A stretch of 64,000 nucleotides of DNA, taken from the NCBI RefSeq assembly GCF_001707755.1, contig NZ_MBDL01000011.1:62001-126000 (forward strand), in the 5' to 3' direction. Every line of letters starts with the position of its first letter. Position 1 is the stretch's first letter. The notes beneath the pieces were generated by a model. It was not told where the DNA came from. It did no database searches and was given only the letters and a program-made list of their open reading frames with translations. The translations under genes and the position numbers were made by a program. The DNA is from Acinetobacter celticus (lineage in GTDB: Bacteria > Pseudomonadota > Gammaproteobacteria > Pseudomonadales > Moraxellaceae). Shown piece after piece: positions 26,421 to 34,549 of the stretch.

Positions 26421-28475
26421 TTAAAATTTGAAATTCATACCCACTGTATATCTTCGGCCATCAAGCACAATATCGTATTCGCTATTGCTAATTTCTTTAT
26501 TGGCAATGTTATAAACACCAGCGGTCAAACTTAAATTCTGTGTTGCTTTAAAGACAGCACCAGCATCGAAAGTACCATAAGCAGGTGTACCATTCCCCAT
26601 TGCTGTACGGCTTAAATAATCGCTGGTTTTGCCACGATAATTATAGTCCATCCACGTATTCCATGTATCCGAAACATCATAATCTAGACCTGCATTCAGC
26701 ATATGTTTTGGCATTTTATTTAAAGCTTGCCCCTTAAATTCGCCACTTTTTTGCTCAGATTCAGTATAGGTATAGCTGGTGCTCGCACGTAAGTTATCAA
26801 GTAAATTATAGTCTAATGCGAATTCGACCCCTTTCATTTCTGCATCAGAAACGTTCATCATTTGGCTAACAAATCGATAGGGTTTACCATTGGCTGAACA
26901 TTTCCAGTCCTGAACAGGAGAACTATTGGTTGTCCCCGGTGTTTCACATAAACGGTCTTCTACAATTTTATCTTTAAAATCTGATTTAAAGACCATCAAG
27001 CTGCTGGTTAAACCCAGTTCAGGATCTGAAAAATTAAAACCTAATTCATAGCTGATACTTTTTTCTGGAGACAAGTTAGGATTACCAATAATCACACCAC
27101 TGCCTTTTCCTGTACGGCTACCAAAACCTTCGGAAATTTGGCTAATGGCAGGTTGTTTATAACCTGTACTGATCCCACCTTTTAACGTTAAAACATCAGT
27201 TAAATGATAAATACCGTAAATTCGCGGTGTAATTTCGCCTCCAAAGTATTCATCTTTATTGTATCGAGCGCCAAGTGTTAACGCGAAATCATCGGTGATG
27301 CTCCACTCATTTTCTGCATACAAAGCAAATAACCAACGATCAAGTGAAGTCACACCAGTAACACTGGCTAAACCATTGGTGGTATCTGTAATTTTTTCTT
27401 TTTGATATTGACCACCTACCGTTAAAGTATGATCCCCCAAGAAAAATGTGCCTTGCGTATTGAATACTTTTAAATCTTCCTGTTTTTGATCACTAACAGC
27501 ACCGCTATACACTTTTTTAGTTGTTTCATCTTGATAGTATGAATCAACCGTAAAATTATCGTAACTGGCTTTATGCGTTAAGGTATAAAGATCTTTTTCA
27601 TTTTCATTGGTTGACGCTTGGCTTGCAATACCAACACTTTTGCCAAGTGTCGTTGTGTACTGTTGACCTGTAAAGTCATAACGTAAGCCAATATCATGAT
27701 GCTCATCGACATTCCAAACCAGTTCAGTACCGAACTTTCTGACTTTCTTTTCAGACTCACTTGAACCCGATTTTTGCCCTTCTCCACCGACATAATCACT
27801 TTCATCATTGCCTTGGAAATTACCATCCAGACTTAAAGATAATTTATCTTTAATTAATGGCCCTGAGACATACATGCCGACGCCGTAACTATCATTGGCA
27901 TAATCATTATTCGATTTTGTATATTCAGGAGAAATACTTCCGTGCCAGTTACTCGATGATGCTTTCTTCGTAATGATGTTAATCACACCGCCCATAGCAT
28001 CCGAACCATACAAGGATGACATGGGCCCACGGACGACTTCTATACGCTCAATCATGTCAATTGGTGGCAAATAGGCACCAATTTTTCCGCCATCTGTACC
28101 ATTACCGTTCACTGTTCTACCCGCACTTACTGGACGACCGTTCACAAGGTACTTGGTATAGTTTGCGCCCATACCACGAATGGTTATTTCTTTATTGTTT
28201 CCACCACCCTGCACAGATACACCTGGCATATTTTTGACAGCATCAATGACATCTGTATACGATTTTTTTTGTAATTCTTCGGCACTAATCACTGAAATGG
28301 AAGCAGGAGCATCTGCAATATTTTGTTCAAAACCACCCGCGGTTGTAACAACAATGGTTTCAAGTTTTGTCACGTTATTTTGAACCGTAGCACTTTGCTC
28401 ATTTGCCTGCGTAGCTGAACTCATGGCAGCAATTACAGAAAGTGCCAAAGTTGATCGTAATAGTGATTTATTCAT
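26421..28475 (-). CDS. TonB-dependent siderophore receptor, FepA/IrgA-like
   Basis: From the ATG at 28475 the product is 684 residues with a signal peptide (STLALSVIAAMSSATQA), then a TonB-box region (LETIVVTTAGG), a plug domain (VISAEELQKKSYTDV to GSDAMGGVINIITKK) and a 22-strand type barrel ending in aromatic Phe (VGMNFKF). The plug motif RGMGANYTKYLVNG and overall length resemble catecholate receptors such as FepA or IrgA; the substrate is inferred only. The start at 28544 would add 23 residues without a signal peptide. A perfect Fur box lies 83 bases upstream, so expression should be iron-repressed. Confidence 0.9.
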   Translation of the reverse strand: MNKSLLRSTLALSVIAAMSSATQANEQSATVQNNVTKLETIVVTTAGGFEQNIADAPASISVISAEELQKKSYTDVIDAVKNMPGVSVQGGGNNKEITIRGMGANYTKYLVNGRPVSAGRTVNGNGTDGGKIGAYLPPIDMIERIEVVRGPMSSLYGSDAMGGVINIITKKASSSNWHGSISPEYTKSNNDYANDSYGVGMYVSGPLIKDKLSLSLDGNFQGNDESDYVGGEGQKSGSSESEKKVRKFGTELVWNVDEHHDIGLRYDFTGQQYTTTLGKSVGIASQASTNENEKDLYTLTHKASYDNFTVDSYYQDETTKKVYSGAVSDQKQEDLKVFNTQGTFFLGDHTLTVGGQYQKEKITDTTNGLASVTGVTSLDRWLFALYAENEWSITDDFALTLGARYNKDEYFGGEITPRIYGIYHLTDVLTLKGGISTGYKQPAISQISEGFGSRTGKGSGVIIGNPNLSPEKSISYELGFNFSDPELGLTSSLMVFKSDFKDKIVEDRLCETPGTTNSSPVQDWKCSANGKPYRFVSQMMNVSDAEMKGVEFALDYNLLDNLRASTSYTYTESEQKSGEFKGQALNKMPKHMLNAGLDYDVSDTWNTWMDYNYRGKTSDYLSRTAMGNGTPAYGTFDAGAVFKATQNLSLTAGVYNIANKEISNSEYDIVLDGRRYTVGMNFKF

Positions 28476-28557
28476 ATGCCCGAACCCAAAAAGTGGAGAA
28501 ATAACGTAAATTTGTGGGGCAATATTAACAAACAATAAACACAATGCAAATATAATT

Positions 28558-28570
28558 GATAATTATTATC
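28558..28570 (-). promoter_or_regulatory. Fur box of the TonB receptor gene
   Basis: GATAAT-T-ATTATC is a perfect 6-1-6 inverted repeat. In its wider context it matches most of the Fur consensus GATAATGATAATCATTATC. Confidence 0.82.
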
Positions 28571-28592
28571 ATTCAATAATTGGTGCTATTAA

Positions 28593-28625
28593 AAAAAATA
28601 GCCTCAATATTTGAGGCTATTTTTC
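28593..28625 (-). terminator. intrinsic terminator of nfuA
   Basis: AATAGCCTCAA and TTGAGGCTATT pair around TAT, with T/A runs on both sides, between nfuA and the receptor promoter. Confidence 0.9.
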
Positions 28626-28639
28626 ATTTATTCATCGAC

Positions 28640-29278
28640 TTATTTGAAATAAGCGCCTTCTGATTGGCTATGGTCTGTCTCATCCACAACGCGCATTAAT
28701 TCAGGCACATGCTGTTTCAAAGTGGTTTCTACACCTTGTTTCAAGGTTACATCAATTGCCGAACAACCTTGGCAACCACCACCAAATTTAAGTACAGCAG
28801 TTAAGCCATGCTCTGGGTCTTCAACAACATTGACCAATGCACAGTTACCACCATGCCCTTCTAAACCAGGGTTAATTTCAGATTGCAGTACATAAGTAAT
28901 ACGTTCTTCTACCGATGCATCTGGCCCAACGCGTGGCACTTTCGAGTTTGGTGCGCGGAAAGTTAACTGACCACCAAAACGGTCTTTGTTGTAATCAATC
29001 ACAGCATCTAATAAATACGGAATAGATGGTGCATCAATAAAAGCAACAAACTCAGGATAATCTTGTTTGAAATCTGCAGGTACGACTTCTTCAGGCGCAC
29101 TGTAAGCCATACAGCATTCAGCACGCGGTGTACCAGAATTTTCTACAAAAATACGTACAGCAATGCCCGGTGTATTTTGTTTTTCCAATAAGTCTTTCAA
29201 ATACTCTTGTGCATTGGGTGTAATCAATAAATTTGGAATCTCTTCTGCAACTGCAGTGCTGGTATTCTCAGTCGACAT
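28640..29278 (-). CDS. nfuA: Fe-S biogenesis protein NfuA
   Basis: This 212-residue carrier delivers [4Fe-4S] clusters to target enzymes. An N-terminal degenerate A-type domain (ITPNAQEYLKDLLEKQNTPG) is followed by a C-terminal Nfu domain with the cluster-binding pair Cys169-x2-Cys172 (FGGGCQGCSAIDVTLKQG). The length and order match E. coli NfuA. It sits upstream of the Fur-boxed receptor but is separated from it by its own terminator. The minus-strand ribosome site GAGGAAATATT precedes the start. Confidence 0.95.
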   Translation of the reverse strand: MSTENTSTAVAEEIPNLLITPNAQEYLKDLLEKQNTPGIAVRIFVENSGTPRAECCMAYSAPEEVVPADFKQDYPEFVAFIDAPSIPYLLDAVIDYNKDRFGGQLTFRAPNSKVPRVGPDASVEERITYVLQSEINPGLEGHGGNCALVNVVEDPEHGLTAVLKFGGGCQGCSAIDVTLKQGVETTLKQHVPELMRVVDETDHSQSEGAYFK

Positions 29279-29436
29279 AACAATATTTCCTCATGCTGAA
29301 GTCGCCATTTTAACTGAAGATGCGGTTCATTATGAAAAATTCAACTAAAATTGTCGGAATTATATTGAAAGTTATCGCTAATGCTAAATTTAATGGCATT
29401 ATCAGTAGCAAATATTGATGATTAGAACAGCAATTT

Positions 29437-30054
29437 ATGCTTGATTTATCTTTAAACCATACCGTTATCATTATCATCATTACAGCGATTGTGTCTTTTT
29501 TGGCTTTCCAAAATCAGAACATCATGAATCGCTTAATTTTTTGGCCTCCTGCAATGCAACGTGGTCAATATGATCGTTTTATTACCCATGGTTTTGTGCA
29601 TGCAGATGGCACACACCTGCTCTTTAATATGATTACGCTGTTCTTTTTCGGTAGTGTGATTGAAACGTTTTATCGCCAATATTTTTTCGACTTAGGTTTT
29701 GTTTTGTTTTATTTGGGCGGATTAATTGCTGCCATTATTCCTAGCTACCTACAACATAAAAATGATGCGCGTTGGGCCAGTTTAGGTGCTTCAGGTGCTG
29801 TTTCAGCCGTATTGTTCGCCTACATATTATTTCAGCCATGGAAACTCATTTTTGTATTTTTTATTCCTGTACCTGCCATTATTTTTGCTGTGCTATATGT
29901 GGCTTATAGTATTTGGTCAGGCAAACGTGGGAATTCAAATATCAATCATAGCGCGCATTTGTGGGGTGCGGCCTACGGTGTCATTATGACCATTATTATT
30001 GAGCCTCGACTCTTGCCTCATTTTTTCCATCAGCTGATGCAGTTTCCTTTTTAA
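29437..30054 (+). CDS. rhomboid family intramembrane serine protease (short form)
   Basis: The product is 205 residues with six hydrophobic segments. Catalytic Ser119 lies in LGASGAVSAVLF and the His is His174 in NHSAHLWGAAYG. HADGTHLLFNMITLFFFG is the conserved L1/TM2 region. It lacks the longer N-terminus of the rhomboid at 18427, so the two are distinct paralogues. Its substrates are unknown. It is divergent from nfuA and followed by its own terminator. Confidence 0.9.
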   Translation: MLDLSLNHTVIIIIITAIVSFLAFQNQNIMNRLIFWPPAMQRGQYDRFITHGFVHADGTHLLFNMITLFFFGSVIETFYRQYFFDLGFVLFYLGGLIAAIIPSYLQHKNDARWASLGASGAVSAVLFAYILFQPWKLIFVFFIPVPAIIFAVLYVAYSIWSGKRGNSNINHSAHLWGAAYGVIMTIIIEPRLLPHFFHQLMQFPF

Positions 30055-30076
30055 TACACTTCCGTATAGCTCACAG

Positions 30077-30108
30077 TAAAAAAGGATTCTATGCAGAATC
30101 CTTTTTTA
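30077..30108. terminator. bidirectional terminator
   Basis: AAAAAGGATTCT and AGAATCCTTTTT pair around ATGC. T runs occur on both strands. Confidence 0.92.
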
Positions 30109-30142
30109 TATCTTAGATTTGCAACTACCATTTTAAAAGCAC

Positions 30143-30439
30143 TTATCCATCTATACTTTGTAGTCGTTGGCCATGCAGGAAATGCCAGTTTTTTTGATAA
30201 GCAGAAATAAATTTAGCAATGAAAATTGGTGATCGATCAATGGCAGAGCGCTCTTTAAAGTGACCCTGTAATTTTGCCCAATCATAGCAACTTTGATTTA
30301 ACGGATATTCAGTCAAAATACCGCTTAGATAGTTTCTTTGAATCCACCCTTCAGCCTGTTTATACGTCGAAAAAACAGCAGATGCAAAACCTGCTTGGTG
30401 CGCATTAAATACATACACTTGATTCGATTTATTCATCAA
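30143..30439 (-). CDS. small DUF7710-like protein
   Basis: The product is 98 residues, soluble, with VYVFNAHQAGFASAVFSTY, then a WIQRNYLSGILTEYPLN stretch and a C-terminal SAYQKNWHF. I recall this pattern (VYVF, FASAVF, LSGTLTKYPLN, YDWA) from the DUF7710 family of small proteins with no assigned function; the assignment is from memory and not checked. Two Met codons start the protein (30439, 30436). It stands alone on the minus strand. Confidence 0.65.
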   Translation of the reverse strand: MMNKSNQVYVFNAHQAGFASAVFSTYKQAEGWIQRNYLSGILTEYPLNQSCYDWAKLQGHFKERSAIDRSPIFIAKFISAYQKNWHFLHGQRLQSIDG

Positions 30440-30826
30440 GGCCCCCTTCTTTTTTGTTTTTCTAGACCCATACTAAATGTGATTCACATCACATTACAAG
30501 AATTTAATGAGTTTTAATTTGCAACATTTCGTAAATTTATAATATTTGGATATTCAACAATAAATCCACATCACCCCTTTCTTATTCATCATCATTTTTA
30601 GGGGATGAATAGCGTTCGGACAGAGACTTTCGGTCTTTTTATTTACTGTGAAGAAATAGAGAAAAGTTTAAAGAAAGCAATGACCTAAAAATGGCGATAC
30701 ATTTCACACCTGAGCTTAGCTAAAGATTTACACAAATTTGGCAGTTAATGCCAACTAATAATTTAATTTGGCATAGATAATGTATACAAATGTATATTAA
30801 CCATCAGATCACGTGAGATATTTTGC
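30440..30826. other. intergenic region with operator-like repeats
   Basis: These 387 bases lie between divergent genes. They contain a weak hairpin with a T run (AGAC-TTTCG-GTCT near 30625-30640) and the TTGGCA/TGCCAA sites listed separately. I see no ORF. Confidence 0.5.
30738..30773 (+). promoter_or_regulatory. operator-like TTGGCA/TGCCAA sites
   Basis: TTGGCA (30738-30743), GTTAA and TGCCAA (30749-30754) form a perfect 6-5-6 inverted repeat. A third half-site TTGGCA is at 30768-30773, 30 bases from the first. The third could double as a -35 box. The next gene starts at 30827. Confidence 0.5.
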
Positions 30827-32374
30827 ATGTCCAGCTCTATAGACGGTCTTCAATTTCCAAATCCAACACAAAAACAAAAACCCAGCACCTCTAAAACTGG
30901 ACGAGAAATCATTGCCGAAGCCTTAGCCAGTGTAGACCCTCATACTTCGCTCAAAGCCTCTAATGAAAAAAATTGGCGTAAGCAGTACCCACAATATTTT
31001 AAAGCGTTGGTGGAACAAGGGATTCTGAATGCCAGCAACCCGATTCAAATTGCAGAAGCGGGACTCAATAAGGCGCACCATACCTTTGAATTTTTCCGTA
31101 ATAATGAAAAATATTTGCTTAAAGATGTCATGCAACTTAAAGCACAGCCGTTGCATACCATCAAACTCAAAGGTGAAAGTAACGCTGAACCAGAATGGTA
31201 TGTGCCCTATCATGGGAAAAAATTGCAAGGCGAAGCACTTTTAGCGCAAATTCAGAAATGGCAGGATCATGGCATTGTCGAACCTAGCCATGCAGATGCG
31301 TTAAGAGAAGTCATTGCTCACCCTGGATGGTTTGACCTGTCTGACCGTACTCTGGTTTTGTTTGGTGCTGCTTCTGAAGCAGGCCCTTTAACATGGCTGT
31401 CAAAATGGAAAGCTAATATTGTCGCAGTAGATTTACCGAATAAGCGTGTCTGGAGCAAAATTTTAGAGACCATCCAACAAGGCAATGCCACCCTGTATGC
31501 GCCTAGCGTTGAAGCCCTGTCTGCCGATACATCAGTACAAGTCCTCAAAGAAAAACTCGGGGCAAATTTATTAACCCAAATTCCAGAAATTACGCAATGG
31601 TTAATACAAAATGAACAGCCATTAGACTTAGCTGCCATTGCCTATTTAGATGGGGAAAAGCATGTGCGCGTATCCATGGCCATGGATGCCATTATGCAGA
31701 CCGTGAGTGCACAAAAAACCAATACCAGCTTGATGTACATGTGTACTCCTACCGATGTCTATGCTGTCCCAGCCGAAGTGGTTGAGGCTTCGGCAGATAA
31801 ATTTGCACAACGTTCAAAAATCCAGCAATTCATTAGCACGGGCCTTTCTACACTTTCGCGTCAGCACTTTTTCAAAAAAAATCTGCATAGCTTGGTCGCA
31901 TCAGACAATGGTCAAAACTACGGTATTGCCGATTGTTTAGTGATTGAACAAGGCCCAAATTATGCGTTGGCAAAACGTATTCAACAATGGCGTGCAACAT
32001 TGGCACGGGCGCAAGGTCAAAAAGTCAGTATTAATATTGCACCATCAACCACCACTTATTCCGTAACCAAAAATCCATTACTCAAAGCAGCCTTTAATGG
32101 GGCAAGTCTTTTTGATGTTGAAGCTTTCAAACCCGAAACCACCAACGCCATTATGGCAGCCTTATGGATTCATGATTTACGCAATCCGCAATCTGTGGCT
32201 AATCCTGAAGTTAAACTGGCACACCCGCTTGAATTAATGATGAAAGGAGCCAACCATGGTGGTTTATGGCGTGTGGCTTATTTAGCCCGTACCGCGCTTC
32301 CTTTTGCTGCCGTCTATGGTTTTGCCACAGAAAAACTACCTATTCAGCAAGTATTGGCGAAGTTGAAAAAGTAA
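30827..32374 (+). CDS. protein of unknown function with a Rossmann-like segment
   Basis: The product is 515 residues and soluble. After a helical N-terminal region there is a nucleotide-fold-like stretch near residues 175-202 (LVLFGAASEAGPLTWLSKW, then IVAVDLP). The C-terminal third ends with GGLWRVAYLARTALPFAAVYGF. The start is at 30827 (ATG), though the ribosome site is weak. I do not recognise a named family; a dehydrogenase-like or methyltransferase-like cofactor fold is only an inference from the glycine pattern. It is monocistronic, with inverted-repeat sites upstream and a strong terminator. Confidence 0.75.
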   Translation: MSSSIDGLQFPNPTQKQKPSTSKTGREIIAEALASVDPHTSLKASNEKNWRKQYPQYFKALVEQGILNASNPIQIAEAGLNKAHHTFEFFRNNEKYLLKDVMQLKAQPLHTIKLKGESNAEPEWYVPYHGKKLQGEALLAQIQKWQDHGIVEPSHADALREVIAHPGWFDLSDRTLVLFGAASEAGPLTWLSKWKANIVAVDLPNKRVWSKILETIQQGNATLYAPSVEALSADTSVQVLKEKLGANLLTQIPEITQWLIQNEQPLDLAAIAYLDGEKHVRVSMAMDAIMQTVSAQKTNTSLMYMCTPTDVYAVPAEVVEASADKFAQRSKIQQFISTGLSTLSRQHFFKKNLHSLVASDNGQNYGIADCLVIEQGPNYALAKRIQQWRATLARAQGQKVSINIAPSTTTYSVTKNPLLKAAFNGASLFDVEAFKPETTNAIMAALWIHDLRNPQSVANPEVKLAHPLELMMKGANHGGLWRVAYLARTALPFAAVYGFATEKLPIQQVLAKLKK

Positions 32375-32418
32375 GTACTAGCCCACGCAAACATTATAAG
32401 TTTTTCAATCTTTCAAAA

Positions 32419-32450
32419 TAAAAAAACGCTACCTGAGTAGCGTTTTTTTA
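32419..32450. terminator. bidirectional terminator
   Basis: AAAAAACGCTAC and GTAGCGTTTTTT pair around CTGA with T runs on both strands, between convergent genes. Confidence 0.93.
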
Positions 32451-32466
32451 TAGACTTAATCAATCA

Positions 32467-34086
32467 TTAAAAGACTTTAAGTAAAATCCAATATAAACCG
32501 CCAGACAAGCAAATTGTTGCCGGAAGGGTAAAGATCCACGCCGATAAAATTGTGCGTACCATCTGTGCATTTAAGCCCGATTTATTGGCAACCATGGTTC
32601 CAGCAACCGCACTGTTCAAGACATGTGTCGTTGAAACTGGCATCCCAAAACCATCGGCAGCCGCAATAGTTGACATAGCCACAAGTTCTGCTGACATCCC
32701 TTGACCATAGGTCATATGATCCTTACCAATACGTTCGCCGACCGTCACGACAATACGTTTCCATCCCACCATAGTTCCTAAGCCCAGTGCCAAAGCAACT
32801 GCAACCTTCACCCATGTTGGAATATATTGTAGGAATGAATCCAGCTTATTACGGTATTCTTTCACGGTTTTTTGCTGATCAGCGGTCATAGCAGGCAGTT
32901 GCTTAGCTTTGTCTAAACGTTTGAATGCTGTTGTACTGAGATACATGTCATTACGAATAACCGAAACTTCTGCTTCAGGAATGTCCTGTACACCTTTATA
33001 TTGCCCAACACGGTCACCCAAATGATCGGTCAAGCTTGCCAATGCAGGAATAACCTCTGCATTCACTTCTTTGGTTTGAATATATTTGGTAATAATATCA
33101 CGCGCTTTTTCATCTGGAATATCCGTATGTTGTGCGTAAATCACCTGCGCGGTTTGTCCCGATAACTGTTCAAAAGACTGAATATGTTTTTGATCTAAAT
33201 TTTGATTCAGGGAGTAAGCCAAAGGCACACAACCAATCAAAATAAGCATAATCAATCCCATCCCTTTCTGACCATCATTTGAACCGTGTGCAAAACTTAC
33301 ACCCGTACAAGTAAAAATCAAAATGGCACGAATCAGTGGTGGTGGTGGTTTATTGCCTTCAGGTGGCTGGAATAACTCCAACTGTTTTCTAAAGATTTTT
33401 TTCACTAACAAAAACAGCAAAGCTGCAAATGCAAAACCAATCAATGGAGAAAACAACAAAGCTTTACCAACTTTAAGCACTTGCTCCATATCGATACCGC
33501 TTGCACCACTACCCGCGTGGAGCAAGTAGTTCATAATTCCCACACCTAAAATCGAACCGATTAAAGTGTGTGAACTCGAGGCTGGAATACCCAAAAACCA
33601 AGTACCTAAGTTCCAAAGAATTGCAGCAATCAACATGGCAAAAACCATGGCAAAACCTGCACCAGAACCCACGTTCATAATTAGTTCAACAGGTAACAAA
33701 GCAATGATGCCATAAGCCACTGCCCCACTGGCGACCATTACCCCAAGGAAATTACAGAAACCAGCCCACATTACTGCAACAGGTGCAGACAAGGCATTGG
33801 TATAAATCACAGTTGCTACAGCATTGGCTGTATCGTGAAAACCATTCACGAACTCAAATCCGAGTGCGATAAATAACGCTGTTCCCAATAAAATTATGGA
33901 ATACAGACTTAATGCAGGTACGTGTGCCAAATCGGCGGATAATTGAAAGCCAATATAAATAAGGGTAGAAACAATAACGGTTAAAAACACCGGCATAAAA
34001 AATTTCGGTGTAGGCACATGAACATTCGTCGACGAAACTACTGTCGCGGGTTGTGCTGAATCTACGGGAGTTTGATTAGAATTCAT
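32467..34086 (-). CDS. pit: inorganic phosphate transporter, PiT family
   Basis: The product is 539 residues, an inner-membrane phosphate:proton symporter type. Both PiT signature copies are visible: GFEFVNGFHDTANAVATVIYT in the N-terminal half and SFAHGSNDGQKGMGL in the middle. About ten membrane helices surround a polar loop rich in charged residues (residues roughly 290-420). It is longer than the shortest PiT proteins because of that loop, as in PitA. A direct-repeat Pho-box-like site lies about 50 bases before the start, suggesting PhoB control. Confidence 0.92.
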   Translation of the reverse strand: MNSNQTPVDSAQPATVVSSTNVHVPTPKFFMPVFLTVIVSTLIYIGFQLSADLAHVPALSLYSIILLGTALFIALGFEFVNGFHDTANAVATVIYTNALSAPVAVMWAGFCNFLGVMVASGAVAYGIIALLPVELIMNVGSGAGFAMVFAMLIAAILWNLGTWFLGIPASSSHTLIGSILGVGIMNYLLHAGSGASGIDMEQVLKVGKALLFSPLIGFAFAALLFLLVKKIFRKQLELFQPPEGNKPPPPLIRAILIFTCTGVSFAHGSNDGQKGMGLIMLILIGCVPLAYSLNQNLDQKHIQSFEQLSGQTAQVIYAQHTDIPDEKARDIITKYIQTKEVNAEVIPALASLTDHLGDRVGQYKGVQDIPEAEVSVIRNDMYLSTTAFKRLDKAKQLPAMTADQQKTVKEYRNKLDSFLQYIPTWVKVAVALALGLGTMVGWKRIVVTVGERIGKDHMTYGQGMSAELVAMSTIAAADGFGMPVSTTHVLNSAVAGTMVANKSGLNAQMVRTILSAWIFTLPATICLSGGLYWILLKVF

Positions 34087-34134
34087 GCAAGCAGGAACGG
34101 AGATTTAAGAATCCCCGTATTGTTCAGTTTAATT

Positions 34135-34152
34135 GTGACAATTATATGACAA
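34135..34152 (-). promoter_or_regulatory. Pho-box-like direct repeat upstream of pit
   Basis: On the minus strand TTGTCAT (34152-34146), ATAA and TTGTCAC (34141-34135) match the 7-4-7 PHO box layout CTGTCAT-N4-CTGTCAC. An overlapping inverted repeat TATATGACA-N6-TGTCATATA covers 34143-34166. Confidence 0.65.
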
Positions 34153-34166
34153 AGCGCTGTCATATA

Positions 34167-34549
34167 AAGCAGTATTTCAGACTTTATTGTATGTCTTTCC
34201 GATAGACCAACCTGTATACCATTTAAATATACTTAATAATATTCAACATATTAAAACAAAATAACCCCTATATTCTGTATATTTAAATGTAATATTTTAA
34301 TGCTTAAATATTTTGAAATATTTCACTCTATAGGATGATATTTATTCCGCATATTGCATGATGACCGAACAAAGCTGCAAATTGATGAAGCAATATCCTC
34401 CTCTGCATTTTTTGATATCTTTGACAAAATGACTGGTGATCTTAGGGTTAAAAGATAAAGCCCATGGTTCAAGCGCGAATATCAGTCAAAGTGAACTGAA
34501 TTCTGTTAATATATTTGCCGATTTTATATTCCATCGGATTGGGTTATTT
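34167..34549. other. intergenic region pit / metH
   Basis: This is AT-rich DNA between divergent genes. An in-frame ATG at 34436 would extend MetH by 38 residues, but that stretch does not look like MetH and I treat it as leader. No cobalamin or SAM riboswitch fold was recognised. Confidence 0.4.

Noticed and set aside
34436..34549. N-terminal extension of MetH
   Set aside because: The added 38 residues do not resemble MetH, and the family start is at 34550.
34167..34549. Cobalamin riboswitch before metH
   Set aside because: I could not find the conserved B12-box or a matching fold by eye; a covariance-model search would be decisive.
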